Below, piece after piece: positions 36,792 to 47,109 of a stretch of 64,000 nt of DNA. The notes under the pieces are model-generated. The model made no database searches, was not told where the DNA came from, and saw only the letters and a list, made by a program, of their open reading frames with translations. Made by a program: the position numbers and the translations under genes. The stretch comes from Corynebacterium sp. zg-331 (GTDB taxonomy: Bacteria > Actinomycetota > Actinomycetes > Mycobacteriales > Mycobacteriaceae): contig NZ_JACMYD010000001.1 of NCBI RefSeq assembly GCF_014267345.1, forward strand, positions 248,001 through 312,000, read 5' to 3'. How positions within the stretch are numbered: the first letter of the stretch is position 1; the number at the start of each line of letters is the position of its first letter.

Positions 36792-37366
36792 GCGTTCGGA
36801 TCACCCGCGCGCTGGCTCCATCGGTGATCTTGGTGATCTTTTTGGGCGGCGTGCTGGTGGTGGGATCCTGGGTGCGCTCCCGCGGGGCGGATGCGCCGTT
36901 GTTCAACGGCGACTCCGTGGGCATAGAGAAGGAGGAATCGTATCCGGAATACCAGGCGCGGGCGGCGGCGAGTCTGCGCGACGCCCCGGGGGATCAGCAG
37001 GCTTACGCGCTGGTGGTGTTTCGCGATTGGCTCGACCCGGAGCGGGCCGGTGCGCTGGTGGAACCGTTGGCAAGGGTCAGCGCGGAGGTGGTGGACGCGG
37101 TGCACGTCACCGCGCTGCCGGAGCCGGTGGCAGGTGCCCCCCGCGCCGAGACGCTCGCGCTCGGGATGGAGCGCACCCGGGCGGTCTACGACACCGCCGA
37201 GCCGCGCCTGAGCGCGGTCGTGGTGCGCGATACCGGGGCCGGACTGCGCGCCTGGGCGGACGAGCACCGAGACGAGCTCACGGCCGTGGAGGTGCTCCCC
37301 GCAGACGCGGTGTGGGGGCTATTCGGCATCCGCTTTACCCTGCCGATGGATCACGGCGGGGCCTAA
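36788..37366 (+). CDS. Single-pass membrane protein of unknown function
   Basis: The 192-residue product has one N-terminal helix (about 8-29) and an extracellular alpha/beta-like region with [18 protein letters not shown] and [30 protein letters not shown] recognise no family. The ATG overlaps the preceding stop as ATGA (36788-36791), so it is coupled to the pseudouridine synthase gene and belongs to the lspA operon. The 3' end overlaps the convergent rarD stop by four bases. Confidence 0.7.
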   Translation: MSVRITRALAPSVILVIFLGGVLVVGSWVRSRGADAPLFNGDSVGIEKEESYPEYQARAAASLRDAPGDQQAYALVVFRDWLDPERAGALVEPLARVSAEVVDAVHVTALPEPVAGAPRAETLALGMERTRAVYDTAEPRLSAVVVRDTGAGLRAWADEHRDELTAVEVLPADAVWGLFGIRFTLPMDHGGA

Positions 37367-38238
37367 ACGTCGGAGGCCGTCCCGCGTGGGTGCCGGGCGC
37401 GGTGACGCATGGCGTCCCACAGAAAGATCGCCACCGCTACCCAGATCAGCACGAAGCCCACCCAGCGCTGCGCGGAGACGTCCTCCCGGACCACAAAGAG
37501 CGCCCAGAACATCTGCATCGTGGGGGTGAGATATTGCAACATGCCGATGGTCGAGAGGGTGATGACCTTGGTAGCCCGGGCGAACAACAGCAGGGGAATG
37601 ACCGTGATGACCCCGGAGAGCGCGAGCAGCCCAGCGTGGGCGGGGCCATGGTCGAGCGCCGTGCCGCGGCCGGTGGCCTCCAGGAGGATCAGGTAACCCA
37701 GCGCAAGCGGGGCGAGCACCAGGGTCTCGGCGGCCAGGCCCGCCGGGCCGGAGACGGTGATCTGCTTTTTGAGCAGCCCGTACACGCCGAAGCTCAAGGC
37801 CAAGCCCAGGGCGAGCACCGGGGGCTGCCCGCCGACGACGGCTAGCCACGCCACCGCCGCGGCGGCCAGGAGCACCGCCACCAGCTGCGGGGAGCGCAGC
37901 CGCTCGCCCAGAACCAGCACCCCTAATAGCACGCTGACCAGGGGGTTGATGAAGTAGCCCAGGGCGGCGTCGGTCACGTGCCCGGAATTGACGGCCACGA
38001 TGTAGATCAGCCAATTGGCCGCGATGAGCACGCCAGCTGCCGCCATGCGCCACCACGTGGTGCGCGGGGCGCGACGCAACTCGCCCCAGCCCCTGGTGAT
38101 GCTGAGCACCAGGGCCATGAGCGCGGCGGCCCAGACGATGCGGTGGGCCAGGATCTCCACCGCCCCGGCCGGCTTGAGCAGCGGGAAGAAGGCGGGGAAG
38201 AGACCCCAGAGGAGATACGCGAGGACGCCGTAAACCAT
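37363..38238 (-). CDS. rarD: EamA-type transporter, RarD subfamily
   Basis: The 291-residue product has ten hydrophobic helices in two EamA repeats, starting [20 protein letters not shown], and includes [13 protein letters not shown] and [13 protein letters not shown], typical of RarD proteins. They are drug/metabolite superfamily permeases of unknown substrate. The ATG at 38238 is 6 bases downstream of a TAGAGT -10 box, a leaderless start. It diverges from dnaE across a 72-base gap. Confidence 0.85.
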   Translation of the reverse strand: MVYGVLAYLLWGLFPAFFPLLKPAGAVEILAHRIVWAAALMALVLSITRGWGELRRAPRTTWWRMAAAGVLIAANWLIYIVAVNSGHVTDAALGYFINPLVSVLLGVLVLGERLRSPQLVAVLLAAAAVAWLAVVGGQPPVLALGLALSFGVYGLLKKQITVSGPAGLAAETLVLAPLALGYLILLEATGRGTALDHGPAHAGLLALSGVITVIPLLLFARATKVITLSTIGMLQYLTPTMQMFWALFVVREDVSAQRWVGFVLIWVAVAIFLWDAMRHRARHPRGTASDV

Positions 38239-38244
38239 GCAGTT

Positions 38245-38303
38245 ACTCTAGCCGGTGGGCGGGAGGCGCGCGCCGGGGCGGGATTTGCGCGAGCCGATAG
38301 ACT
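38245..38303. promoter_or_regulatory. Divergent leaderless promoters for rarD and dnaE
   Basis: On the minus strand TAGAGT (38250-38245) is 6 bases before the rarD ATG. On the plus strand TAGACT (38298-38303) is 7 bases before the dnaE ATG. Both promoters fit in the 72-base gap and their -35 regions nearly touch, so the two genes may share polymerase access. Confidence 0.6.
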
Positions 38304-38310
38304 GAGCGGC

Positions 38311-41300
38311 ATGGCCAAGAACTCCTCCTTTGTGCACCTGCATAATCACACGGAATATTCCATGCTCGACGGGATGGCCAAGGTGGACATGCTGGCCGAG
38401 GAGGTGGCCCGTCAGGGCATGCCGGCGGTGGGCATCACCGATCACGGCAATATGTTTGGTTCCAACGCCTTTTACCGCAAGATGGTGGAGACCGGGATCA
38501 AGCCCATCATCGGCATCGAGGCGTACATGGCCCCGGAATCGCGCTTCAACAAAAACCGCGTGCGCTGGGGCGAGCCGCACCAGAAGTCCGACGACGTCTC
38601 CGCCTCCGGCGCCTACCTGCACCAGACCATGCTCGCGGAGAACGCCACTGGCCTGCGCAATCTCTTCTATCTTTCCTCCATGGCCTCCTACGAGGGACAA
38701 CTGGGCAAATGGCCGCGCATGGACGCCGACCTCATCGCGGAGCACGCCGACGGCATCATCGCCACCACCGGATGCCCCTCGGGGGACGTGCAAACGCGCC
38801 TGCGCCTGGGGCAATTCGATAAGGCCCTGGAGGCCGCGGCGATGTGGCAGGACATCTATGGCAAGGATAATTACTTCCTCGAACTGATGGATCACGGCCT
38901 GGACATCGAGACGCGGGTGCGCTCCGAACTCCTGGAGATCGGCCGCAAACTGGGGCTGCCGCCCCTGGTCACCAACGACTGCCACTACGTGCTGCAATCC
39001 CAGTCCCAGCCGCACGAGGCCATGCTGTGCGTGCAAACGGGCAAAACCCTGCACGATCCCGATCGCTTCAAGTTCGGCGGCGATGGCTACTACATCAAGT
39101 CTGCGGCCCAGATGCGCGAGATCTGGGACGAGATGGTGCCCGATGGCTGCGATAACACCCTGTGGATCGCCGAGCGCGTGGGCGATTACGGGGAGCTGTG
39201 GGAGGATCACCCGCACGACCGCATGCCCATCGCGGACGTGCCCGAGGGCGAGACCCCAACCTCCTGGCTCACCCACGAGGTGATGGAGGGTCTGCGCGAT
39301 CGCTTCCCCGGCCGGGAGGTGCCGCAAGAATACATCGAGCGCGCCAAGTACGAGATCGGCGTGATCGACATGAAGGGCTATCCCTCGTACTTCCTCATCG
39401 TGGCCGAGCTCATCAAGCACGCCCGTTCCGTGGGCATCCGGGTGGGGCCGGGGCGTGGCTCGGCGGCCGGTGCCCTGGTGGCCTACGCCCTGACGATCAC
39501 CAACATCGACCCCATCGAGCACGACCTCCTCTTCGAGCGATTCCTCAATCCGGAGCGGCCCTCCGCACCGGATATCGACATCGACTTCGACGATCGCCGC
39601 CGCGGCGAGATGATCCGCTACGCCTCGGACCGCTGGGGCGAGGACAAGATCGCCCAGGTGATCACGTTCGGCACGGTCAAGACCAAGCAGGCGATCAAGG
39701 ACTCCGCCCGGGTGCAGTTCGGCCAGCCCGGCTATCAGATTGCCGACCGCATCACCAAGGCGCTGCCCCCCGCCATCATGGCCAAGGACATCCCGCTGGC
39801 CGGGATCACCGACCCCAGCCACGAGCGCTACGCCGAGGCCGGCGAGGTGCGCTCGCTGATCGAGTCCGACCCGGACGTCAAGCAGATCTACGAGACCGCG
39901 CGCGGCCTGGAGGGGGTGGTGCGCCAGGCGGGCGTGCACGCCTGCGCGGTGATCATGGCCTCCGTGCCGCTGCTCGATCACATCCCCATGTGGAAGCGCG
40001 CGGCCGACGGCGCTTTGATCACCGGCTGGGACTATCCCGCCTGCGAGGCCATCGGCCTGCTCAAGATGGACTTCCTGGGCCTGCGCAACCTCACCGTGAT
40101 TGGTGACGCGATCGAGAACATCAAGGCCAATCGCGGGGAAGAGGTGCTGCTCGAGACCCTGGAGACCGAGGACGAGGAGGTCTATAAGCTGCTCAGTCGC
40201 GGCGAAACCCTGGGCGTGTTCCAGCTCGATAGCGGTGGCATGCAGGAACTGCTCAAGCGCATGCAGCCCACGGGTTTCAAGGACATCGTGGCCTCCCTGG
40301 CCCTGTATCGACCCGGCCCGATGGGCGTGAACGCCCACTGGGATTATGCGGATCGCAAAAACGGCCGCAAGCCGATCACCCCCATCCACCCGGAGCTGGA
40401 GGAGCCGCTGCGCGAGATCCTTGACGAGACGTACGGCCTGATCGTCTACCAGGAGCAGATCATGCGCATCTCCCAGAAGGTGGCCAACTACACTGCCGGC
40501 GAGGCCGATAACTTCCGCAAGGCCATGGGTAAGAAAAAGCCCGAGGTGCTGGCCAAGCAGTACGAGAAGTTCGCCGGGGGGATGAAGGATAACGGCTACT
40601 CCAAGGCTGCGGTGGATGCGCTGTGGGGCACTATCGAGCCCTTTGCCTCCTACGCCTTCAATAAGTCCCACGCCGCGGGCTACGGGCTGGTGTCCTTCTG
40701 GACGGCCTACCTTAAGGCCCACTACGCCCCGGAATATATGGCGGCCCTGCTGTCCTCTGTGGCGGATAAGAAGGATAAGTCCGCTATCTATCTGGCCGAC
40801 TGCCGTCACCTGGGCATCCGGGTGCTCTCCCCGGACGTCAATGAGTCCCACAACGACTTCATGGCCGTGGGCGAGGACATCCGCTTCGGCCTGGGGGCCA
40901 TCCGCAACGTGGGCAAGGACGTGGTGGATTCCATCGTGCGCACCCGCAAGGCCAAGGGGGCGTACAAGGACTTTGGGGATTACCTAGAAAAGATCGAGCT
41001 TTTGCCCTGTAACAAGCGCATCACGGAGTCGCTCATCCGCGCCGGGGCCTTCGACTCCCTGGGCCTGCCGCGCAAGGGGCTGACCCTCATCCACGAGGAC
41101 GCCGTGGACGCCGTGACCTCCACCAAAAAGGCGGCGGACAAGGGGCAATTCGATCTGTTTGCGGGCCTGGGCGGCCAGGACGAGGCGATGGATAACGTCT
41201 TTGCCATCGAGGTGCCAGACGCGGAGTGGGACCGCAAGCATAAGCTGGCCCTGGAGCGCGAGATGCTGGGCCTCTACGTCTCCGGGCACCCCCTGGATGG

Positions 41301-41871
41301 CTTCGAGGAGGCCCTGGCCGCCCAGACCGACACGGCGATCACCACCATCCTGGGCGGGGAGGTGCGCCACGGCCAGGAGGTGACCATCGGCGGCATCATC
41401 TCCGGGGTGGATCGACGCTTTTCCAAGAAGGACGGTTCCCCCTGGGCGATCGTCACCGTGGAGGATCACAACGGAGCGCAGACTGATCTGCTGGTGTTCA
41501 ACAAGGTCTACGCCCTGGTGAGTTCTCAGATCGTGGAGGACAATATCATCCTGGCCAAGGCGCACGTGTCCATCCGGGACGAGCGCACCAGCCTGTTCTG
41601 CGACGACCTCAAGGTACCGGAACTCGGCCCGGGCAACGGCAGCGGCCTGCCGCTGCGCCTGACCATGCGTACCGACCAGTGCACGCCGATGAACATCAAG
41701 AAGCTCAAGGACGTGCTGGTGGCCAACAAGGGGGAGTCCGACGTGTACCTGAAGCTGGTCAACGGGGAGGAATCCACCCTCATGATCCTGGGCGAGCACC
41801 TGCGGGTGGAGCGCTCGGCCTCCCTGATGGGCGACCTCAAGGCCACGATGGGCACCGGCATCCTGGGCTAA
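38311..41871 (+). CDS. dnaE: DNA polymerase III alpha subunit
   Basis: DnaE is the replicative polymerase subunit. The 1186-residue product has an N-terminal PHP domain ([15 protein letters not shown], 7-21), the polymerase palm with D421-I-D-I-D-F-D-D428 carrying catalytic aspartates, [14 protein letters not shown] just before it, and a C-terminal helix-hairpin-helix and OB-fold ([15 protein letters not shown]). Length and order are those of the essential DnaE1 type. The ATG at 38311 is a leaderless start after TAGACT. Confidence 0.96.
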   Translation: MAKNSSFVHLHNHTEYSMLDGMAKVDMLAEEVARQGMPAVGITDHGNMFGSNAFYRKMVETGIKPIIGIEAYMAPESRFNKNRVRWGEPHQKSDDVSASGAYLHQTMLAENATGLRNLFYLSSMASYEGQLGKWPRMDADLIAEHADGIIATTGCPSGDVQTRLRLGQFDKALEAAAMWQDIYGKDNYFLELMDHGLDIETRVRSELLEIGRKLGLPPLVTNDCHYVLQSQSQPHEAMLCVQTGKTLHDPDRFKFGGDGYYIKSAAQMREIWDEMVPDGCDNTLWIAERVGDYGELWEDHPHDRMPIADVPEGETPTSWLTHEVMEGLRDRFPGREVPQEYIERAKYEIGVIDMKGYPSYFLIVAELIKHARSVGIRVGPGRGSAAGALVAYALTITNIDPIEHDLLFERFLNPERPSAPDIDIDFDDRRRGEMIRYASDRWGEDKIAQVITFGTVKTKQAIKDSARVQFGQPGYQIADRITKALPPAIMAKDIPLAGITDPSHERYAEAGEVRSLIESDPDVKQIYETARGLEGVVRQAGVHACAVIMASVPLLDHIPMWKRAADGALITGWDYPACEAIGLLKMDFLGLRNLTVIGDAIENIKANRGEEVLLETLETEDEEVYKLLSRGETLGVFQLDSGGMQELLKRMQPTGFKDIVASLALYRPGPMGVNAHWDYADRKNGRKPITPIHPELEEPLREILDETYGLIVYQEQIMRISQKVANYTAGEADNFRKAMGKKKPEVLAKQYEKFAGGMKDNGYSKAAVDALWGTIEPFASYAFNKSHAAGYGLVSFWTAYLKAHYAPEYMAALLSSVADKKDKSAIYLADCRHLGIRVLSPDVNESHNDFMAVGEDIRFGLGAIRNVGKDVVDSIVRTRKAKGAYKDFGDYLEKIELLPCNKRITESLIRAGAFDSLGLPRKGLTLIHEDAVDAVTSTKKAADKGQFDLFAGLGGQDEAMDNVFAIEVPDAEWDRKHKLALEREMLGLYVSGHPLDGFEEALAAQTDTAITTILGGEVRHGQEVTIGGIISGVDRRFSKKDGSPWAIVTVEDHNGAQTDLLVFNKVYALVSSQIVEDNIILAKAHVSIRDERTSLFCDDLKVPELGPGNGSGLPLRLTMRTDQCTPMNIKKLKDVLVANKGESDVYLKLVNGEESTLMILGEHLRVERSASLMGDLKATMGTGILG

Positions 41872-41898
41872 AAATCCCCGCGCGGCTACCCGAGGGGC

Positions 41899-41904
41899 TA
41901 TATT
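41899..41904 (+). promoter_or_regulatory. Leaderless -10 box for the MFS gene at 41912
   Basis: TATATT is followed by seven bases and the ATG at 41912, 27 bases after the dnaE stop. Confidence 0.6.
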
Positions 41905-41911
41905 GTGGTTC

Positions 41912-43246
41912 ATGCCACTCGATGCTTCCTCCGGGGGCCTTACCCGCGCCGAGCGCCTCGACCGCCTCCCGCTCACGACCAAACACAAGAAGATGCTGTG
42001 GGGCTCCGGGCTCGGCTGGGCCCTCGACGCCATGGACGTGGGTCTCATCTCCTTTGTCATGGCGGCCCTGGTCGCGCACTGGGATCTCGGCGCCGCTCAG
42101 GCCTCCTGGCTGGCCTCCGCCGGCTTCCTCGGCATGGCCCTCGGCGCGACCTGCGGCGGCCTGCTGGCCGATCGCCTAGGGCGCAGGCAGGTCTTTGCCG
42201 CCACCCTCTTGGTCTACGGCCTGGCCACGGGGGCTTCCGCGCTGGCCACCTCCCTGACGGCGCTGATGGTGCTGCGCTTCATCGTGGGCCTGGGCCTGGG
42301 TGCGGAACTACCGGTGGCCTCCACGCTGGTCTCGGAGTTCTCCCCGCGTCACCTGCGCGCCCGCCTGGTGGTACTCCTAGAGGCATTCTGGGCGTTGGGC
42401 TGGATCGCCGCGGCCGCCCTCGGGGCATTCGTCGTCTCGGCCTCGGAGAGCGGCTGGCGTTGGGCGCTTGCCCTGGGCTGCCTGCCCGCCGCCTATGCGC
42501 TCTACGTGCGCGCCCGGCTGCCGGAATCCGTGCGCTTTCTGGAATCTCGTGGGCGCCACGAGGAGGCGGAACGCATCGTGGTCGATTTTGAGCGCGAAGC
42601 CGAACTGATCGACGCCCCCGCGCAACCGGTGCGCGGCCGGGAGGACGAGGACGCGCTGGGGGCGCCCAGTATCTGGGCCCCGGGTTTGCGCGGGCGCACG
42701 GCGGCGCTGTGGGTGGTGTGGTTCTGCATTAATCTCAGCTACTACGGGGCGTTTATCTGGATCCCCTCGCTGCTGGTGGCCGATGGCTTTGGCCTGGTGA
42801 AGTCCTTCCACTTTACCCTGATTATCACGCTGGCCCAGCTGCCCGGCTATGCGGCGGCAGCCTGGCTCATCGAGGTGTGGGGGCGGCGGGTTACCCTCGC
42901 GGCCTTTCTGGCGGGTTCGGCGCTGGCGGCCGGGCTCTACGGTTACGCGGATTCCGTGGCGCTGATTATCCTGGCCGGATGTTTGCTGAGCTTCTTCAAC
43001 CTCGGGGCCTGGGGCGCGCTCTATGCCATCGGGCCGGAGCTATACCCCACGGCGCTGCGCGGGACGGGCACGGGAGCCGCGGCCGGATTTGGCCGCCTGG
43101 CCTCCATCATCGCGCCGCTGATCGTCCCGCCGGTGGTGGCCGGGTGGGGTACCGGGGCGCTCTTCGGCATCTTCGGTGCAGCTTTTGCGATCGCGGCCCT
43201 GGCCGCCTGGACGCTGCCGGAGCAGCGGGGGAGGGGGTTGGGATAG
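41912..43246 (+). CDS. MFS transporter, sugar/aromatic-acid symporter type
   Basis: The 444-residue product has twelve predicted helices. GSGLGWALDAMDVGLISFV with the acidic residues in helix 1, GGLLADRLGRRQVF in loop 2-3, and GLGLGAELPVASTLVSEF in helix 4 are signatures of the sugar-porter/AAHS branch of the major facilitator superfamily. The second-half repeat WLIEVWGRRVTLA is present. The substrate cannot be read from sequence; aromatic acids, nicotinate or sugars are all possible. An upstream TTG at 41903 is in frame, but the leaderless -10 box places the start at 41912. Confidence 0.85.
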   Translation: MPLDASSGGLTRAERLDRLPLTTKHKKMLWGSGLGWALDAMDVGLISFVMAALVAHWDLGAAQASWLASAGFLGMALGATCGGLLADRLGRRQVFAATLLVYGLATGASALATSLTALMVLRFIVGLGLGAELPVASTLVSEFSPRHLRARLVVLLEAFWALGWIAAAALGAFVVSASESGWRWALALGCLPAAYALYVRARLPESVRFLESRGRHEEAERIVVDFEREAELIDAPAQPVRGREDEDALGAPSIWAPGLRGRTAALWVVWFCINLSYYGAFIWIPSLLVADGFGLVKSFHFTLIITLAQLPGYAAAAWLIEVWGRRVTLAAFLAGSALAAGLYGYADSVALIILAGCLLSFFNLGAWGALYAIGPELYPTALRGTGTGAAAGFGRLASIIAPLIVPPVVAGWGTGALFGIFGAAFAIAALAAWTLPEQRGRGLG

Positions 43247-43315
43247 GGGAATAAGACCTATCCGTAATCGTGAAGTTGCCTCCCCCGTAGATACCTTCGT
43301 TTCCTATAGTGTTTT

Positions 43316-44386
43316 CTACACCCCCGCGCGCTCCACGCCGTGCAGCTCGGAGTCGGAGGCCAGGCCATTCCCCTCGTAGACCTCGGCGCTGCGCGGGCTG
43401 TGGGCGGTGGTGTACTCCGCGAAGGAGAGCACGAGGCCGCCGAGCACGGAATCGGCCGGGTCGCCGGTGAAGGTGCCGTGGTAAGAGCCATTGACCACGG
43501 CCCACCACTTAGGCCCGGTGGCGCGATCGTAGAGGATGCGCGAGAGCGGGTGGGGCACGAGGGATTCGTTCTCGGCTAGGGCGAAGAGCACCGGCTTGGT
43601 GGTGGCGGGGGAGGCCAGGCCGAAGTCCGAGGGGCCGGGGTTGACGGCCACCACGCCGGTGACGCGGAAGCTCTGGTCCCCGGCGGCGCGCGCGCCCTGT
43701 TCTAAGGTCTCGGAGACGCGCACCACGGATCCGCCGCCGGCGGAGTGTCCCACCAGGGTGGTCCGCGAGGTATCGACCTTGCCGAACAGGGGAGAGGAGG
43801 CGTCCTGGTTGGCGGCGATGGTCTCGGCGGCGGCGCGCTCGACCTGGTGGCCAAACCAGTTCACGAAGGAATACCCGAGGGCCACCACGTAGCCGTGCGA
43901 GGCGTACAGCTCCGCCTGGCGGGAGACGAGGCCGGGCTCGGCGCCGATGCCGGGGCTGAGGATCACCAGGGGAGTCTTGTCCATCGCGGCGATGTCCGCG
44001 GGGTAGAGGAACTTGCTGCCCATCGGGGACTCGTTGCCCGCGGGGAAGGTGTCGTAGCAGGGGGCGCCGCCGGGCACGCCGTGCTGGAAGCGCAGGATCT
44101 GGTTATACAGAGAGAACACCAGGTCGGTGCACTCGTGGGTCTCGTCGGTGGCCGCCACGGGGTGGGGGCCGCGCTGCCCGAAGGTGGTGCGGATGGCCCC
44201 GGCGGGCTCATTATAGGGGGCGGTGGCAACGACCCCGGTGCTGCCCTGGGCGGCGAGATTCTCGGGCACGGGTAGGGTGATGTTGTGTTCCAGGTTGGGG
44301 ATGTCGCTGGAGGAGGGGGCGGCCTGGGCGATACCAGGGGCCGCGAGGGTGGCGGCGAGGGCCACGCTCAGTGCGGTGCGCTTCAT
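43316..44386 (-). CDS. Secreted alpha/beta hydrolase (lipase/PET-hydrolase-like)
   Basis: The 356-residue product has a cleavable signal peptide (MKRTALSVALAATLAAPGIAQA), then an alpha/beta hydrolase fold with LVILSPGIGAEP, the nucleophile elbow GHSAGGGSV, NPGPSDFG and a late SYHGTF with a possible catalytic histidine. It resembles dienelactone-hydrolase or polyester-hydrolase-like secreted esterases; the substrate is unknown. AGGAAAGG supports the ATG at 44386, and TATATT further upstream is a possible -10 box. It converges on the MFS gene and diverges from ilvA. Confidence 0.8.
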   Translation of the reverse strand: MKRTALSVALAATLAAPGIAQAAPSSSDIPNLEHNITLPVPENLAAQGSTGVVATAPYNEPAGAIRTTFGQRGPHPVAATDETHECTDLVFSLYNQILRFQHGVPGGAPCYDTFPAGNESPMGSKFLYPADIAAMDKTPLVILSPGIGAEPGLVSRQAELYASHGYVVALGYSFVNWFGHQVERAAAETIAANQDASSPLFGKVDTSRTTLVGHSAGGGSVVRVSETLEQGARAAGDQSFRVTGVVAVNPGPSDFGLASPATTKPVLFALAENESLVPHPLSRILYDRATGPKWWAVVNGSYHGTFTGDPADSVLGGLVLSFAEYTTAHSPRSAEVYEGNGLASDSELHGVERAGV

Positions 44387-44490
44387 GCGAGATATAACCT
44401 TTCCTGATAAAGGATTGACGAAAAGAATATAAGTGAGGAAGGGGGGAAATACTAAAGTGACCACCCGTATGGAGGTGGCGCCCGAGCGAC

Positions 44491-44496
44491 TAGAAT
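44491..44496 (+). promoter_or_regulatory. Leaderless -10 box for ilvA
   Basis: TAGAAT is followed by eight bases and the ATG at 44505. This rules against a leader-peptide attenuator for this gene. Confidence 0.6.
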
Positions 44497-44504
44497 CGCC
44501 AACC

Positions 44505-45770
44505 ATGAGTAGCACGCCCATCCACGCCTCGGACATTCAGTCGGCCCAGGCACGGATTTCTTCCGCGATCGCGTACACCCCACTGCAATACTGCCCACGC
44601 CTCTCGGAGGCCACGGGAGCGCGGATTTACCTGAAGCGGGAGGATCTCCAGGGCGTGCGCTCCTACAAGATCCGCGGAGCGATGAACGCGATCAGCCAGC
44701 TCAGCGAGCAGGAGCGTGCGGCGGGGATCGTCGCGGCGTCGGCGGGCAATCACGCCCAGGGCGTGGCCTATGCCTGCAAGACCTTTGGCATCCGGGGTCG
44801 GATCTTCGTGCCCAACCAAACGCCCAAGCAGAAGCGGGACCGGATTAGGGTTCACGGCGGGGAGGCCGTGGAGTTGGTGGTCACCGGGGATAGCTTCGAC
44901 GAGGCCGCCCAGGCCGCCCGCGCGGATGCCGCCGCCCGCGGTGCCACCGTGGTGGAACCCTTTGACAATCGCGCCACGATCATCGGCCAGGGCACGGTGG
45001 CCGCCGAGGTGCTCTCGCAGCTGACGGCCGAGGGGAAGTCGCTCGATACCATCGTGGTGCCCGTGGGCGGGGCCGGGTTGCTCTCCGGGGTGCTTAGCTA
45101 CGTGGCGGACATGGCCCCGCGCGCCGCCGTGATCGGCGTGGAGCCCCGCGGGGCAGCTTCCCTTCAAGCGGCCATCCGCAACGATGCCCCGGTGACCCTG
45201 GAGAGCGTGAACCCCTTCGTCGATGGCGCGGCCGTCAAGCGCCTGGGCGATCTCAACTGGCGGATCGTGGAGGCCAACCTCGGCCGCCTGCACGCGATGG
45301 ACGTCTCCGAGGGCTCCGTGTGCACGGAGATGCTCGATCTTTACCAAAACGAGGGGATCATCGCGGAACCCGCCGGGGCGCTTTCCGTGGCGGCGCTGCG
45401 GGAACTGCGGTTCCAGCCCGGGGAGGTGGTGGTGTGCATCATCTCCGGGGGCAATAACGACGTCCTGCGCTATAACGAGGTGATGGAGCGCTCCCTGGTG
45501 CACCGGGGGCTGAAGCACTACTTCCTGGTGAACTTTCCCCAGGAGCCCGGCCAGCTGCGCCACTTCCTCGAAGAGGTGCTAGGGCAGGGCGATGACATCA
45601 CCCGCTTCGAATACCTCAAGCGCAACAACAGGGAAACCGGCACCGCCCTGGTGGGGCTCCAGCTCAGCGCTGCCGCGGACCTGGAACCCCTGCTGGAACG
45701 CATGGCGGCCTCCCGCCTCGATTGCCGCCAACTCCACCCCGGTAGTCCGGAATACGAGTTTCTGATCTAA
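44505..45770 (+). CDS. ilvA: Threonine dehydratase (threonine ammonia-lyase)
   Basis: IlvA converts L-threonine to 2-oxobutanoate, the first committed step of isoleucine synthesis. The 421-residue product has the PLP lysine in V-R-S-Y-K55-I-R-G, SAGNHAQGVA, PVGGAGLLSG binding the cofactor phosphate, and a C-terminal regulatory domain (about 335-421) with HYFLVNFPQEPGQLRHFLEE. The shorter single regulatory domain matches the Corynebacterium enzyme. The in-frame ATG at 44433 is rejected in favour of the leaderless ATG at 44505. Confidence 0.93.
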   Translation: MSSTPIHASDIQSAQARISSAIAYTPLQYCPRLSEATGARIYLKREDLQGVRSYKIRGAMNAISQLSEQERAAGIVAASAGNHAQGVAYACKTFGIRGRIFVPNQTPKQKRDRIRVHGGEAVELVVTGDSFDEAAQAARADAAARGATVVEPFDNRATIIGQGTVAAEVLSQLTAEGKSLDTIVVPVGGAGLLSGVLSYVADMAPRAAVIGVEPRGAASLQAAIRNDAPVTLESVNPFVDGAAVKRLGDLNWRIVEANLGRLHAMDVSEGSVCTEMLDLYQNEGIIAEPAGALSVAALRELRFQPGEVVVCIISGGNNDVLRYNEVMERSLVHRGLKHYFLVNFPQEPGQLRHFLEEVLGQGDDITRFEYLKRNNRETGTALVGLQLSAAADLEPLLERMAASRLDCRQLHPGSPEYEFLI

Positions 45771-45773
45771 CAC

Positions 45774-46400
45774 ATGTATCTTCGTCCCGCCGCCCGGACC
45801 GTTACGCACACCCTGGAAATCAAGCGCTCGCGCTTTATCGCCCACATCGCCAGGGTCACCGACGAGGCCTCGGCGCGCGCCTTCGTGGACTCTGTGCGCG
45901 CCGCCTTCCCCGACGCCCGCCATCACTGCAGCGCCTACCTCTACCACGTGGAGGGGGCCAACCCGGTCGAGCGCTCCTCGGACGACGGCGAGCCTTCCGG
46001 CACCGCGGGCACCCCGATGCTCGAACAACTGCGTGGATCGGGCATGCTCGACATCGCCGCCGTGGTGGTGCGCTACTTCGGCGGCATCAAGCTCGGCGCC
46101 GGGGGCCTGGTACACGCCTACTCCAACTCCGTGGGCGAGGCCTTGCCGCTGGTCACCCGCACCACAAGGGCGCGCAAAGAACTGTGGCACCTCGATCTGC
46201 CGCACGCCCAGGCCGGACGCTACGAGGCCGAACTGCGGGCCAGGGGCGTGACCGTCACCGGCGTGGACTACGGTCAACAGGCGCGGCTCACCCTGGCGGC
46301 CGACCCCGGCGAGGGGGAGGCATTGGCCCGCACGATCGGTGCGGTGACCTCAGGGAGGGCCGCCCCACGCGCCGCGGGCAGCACCTGGGTGGAGGGGTAG
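45774..46400 (+). CDS. YigZ/IMPACT family protein
   Basis: The 208-residue product has the UPF0029 N-terminal domain: EIKRSRFIAHIARV, AYLYHVEG, SSDDGEPSGTAGTPMLE and VVRYFGGIKLGAGGLVHAYS, followed by a DUF1949-like C-terminal part. Family members relate to the eukaryotic translational regulator IMPACT; the bacterial role is not settled. The ATG lies 3 bases after the ilvA stop, so it is probably cotranscribed with ilvA. Confidence 0.88.
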   Translation: MYLRPAARTVTHTLEIKRSRFIAHIARVTDEASARAFVDSVRAAFPDARHHCSAYLYHVEGANPVERSSDDGEPSGTAGTPMLEQLRGSGMLDIAAVVVRYFGGIKLGAGGLVHAYSNSVGEALPLVTRTTRARKELWHLDLPHAQAGRYEAELRARGVTVTGVDYGQQARLTLAADPGEGEALARTIGAVTSGRAAPRAAGSTWVEG

Positions 46401-46403
46401 AAT
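46398..46403 (+). promoter_or_regulatory. Leaderless -10 box for the gene at 46411
   Basis: TAGAAT overlaps the stop codon of the preceding gene and lies seven bases before the ATG at 46411. Confidence 0.5.
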
Positions 46404-46410
46404 GACCGCC

Positions 46411-46638
46411 ATGACCACCCCATCGGACCCCACCGAGGCCCGCGCGCAGGCCGTGCGTGTCCATCTCTACAGCATGCTGGGATGGGCCTTCTTCGCGGCG
46501 ATAGCCAACGGGGCCGTGATCCTCTGTGCCGCCGATCAATGGTGGCTGATGATCCTGATTTGCCTCGTCGCAGTGGGCGGATCGCTCTACCACCGTAAGA
46601 AGATCGACCGGATTCTCCACCCCCGGGACGCCGACTGA
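46411..46638 (+). CDS. Small membrane protein of unknown function
   Basis: The 75-residue product has a polar N-terminus, two hydrophobic helices (about 21-41 and 43-59) and a basic tail with YHRKKIDRILH. I recognise no family. An upstream in-frame ATG at 46402 exists, but TAGAAT at 46398-46403 spans it, so the leaderless start at 46411 is preferred. Its last base is shared with the ATG of the S4-domain gene, implying coupling. Confidence 0.65.
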   Translation: MTTPSDPTEARAQAVRVHLYSMLGWAFFAAIANGAVILCAADQWWLMILICLVAVGGSLYHRKKIDRILHPRDAD

Positions 46639-47039
46639 TGCCGCAGCAGGCAACCCAGCCCGGTGGTGGGCCGGTGCGCATCGACGCCTGGGTGTGGGCC
46701 GTGCGCCTGCTCAAGACCCGCTCCGAGGCGGCCGCCGCCTGCCGCGCCGGACACGTCAAGATCAACGGTGAGAGCGTCAAGCCCGCCCAGCAGGTGGTGC
46801 CCGGGGATCGGGTGCGCGTGTGGGCACATCATCGGGAGGTGGACGTGGAGGTCACCGCCACCGTGCGCAAAAGGGTGGGGGCGGCGGTGGCGACTCAGTG
46901 CTACGTGGATCACACCTCGCCGCCTCCCCCCCCAAGGAGGTTTTTCTCCAACTCCCGCAGCGCGATCGCGGCAGCGGACGGCCCACGAAGAAGGAGCGTC
47001 GCCAGCTCGATCGGCTCCGCGGCCGAGGTTAGGGGCTGA
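46638..47039 (+). CDS. S4-domain RNA-binding protein with a frameshifted C-terminus
   Basis: The first 95 residues are a normal Hsp15-like S4 domain: RIDAWVWAVRLLKTRSEAAAACRAGHVKINGESVKP, then PGDRVRVW. Such proteins bind RNA or stalled ribosomal subunits. At a run of eight C (46926-46933) the reading frame leaves the family pattern: the present frame reads RRFFSNSRSA, while the frame one base back reads KEVFLQLPQRDRGSGRP, then TKKERRQLDRLRG, the usual Lys/Arg-rich tail of this family, ending at 47032. Loss of one C from a run of nine would explain this. The core domain is intact, so partial function is possible. Confidence 0.82.
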   Translation: MPQQATQPGGGPVRIDAWVWAVRLLKTRSEAAAACRAGHVKINGESVKPAQQVVPGDRVRVWAHHREVDVEVTATVRKRVGAAVATQCYVDHTSPPPPPRRFFSNSRSAIAAADGPRRRSVASSIGSAAEVRG

Positions 47040-47109
47040 AGCTGGCGCAGCGGCTCCTCGTCGGGGTTCAGGACCGGCACGCGCACGACGTCGGAGGCGA
47101 AGGGCGCGG

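Noticed and set aside
38248..40851. Minus-strand open frame of about 870 codons opposite dnaE
   Set aside because: Shadow of dnaE, with repetitive His/Gly/Val-rich sequence and no ribosome site.
47040..47109. C-terminal extension of the alarmone synthetase in another minus frame
   Set aside because: The open minus frame here is antisense to the S4 protein tail, and the synthetase already has the normal length for its type.
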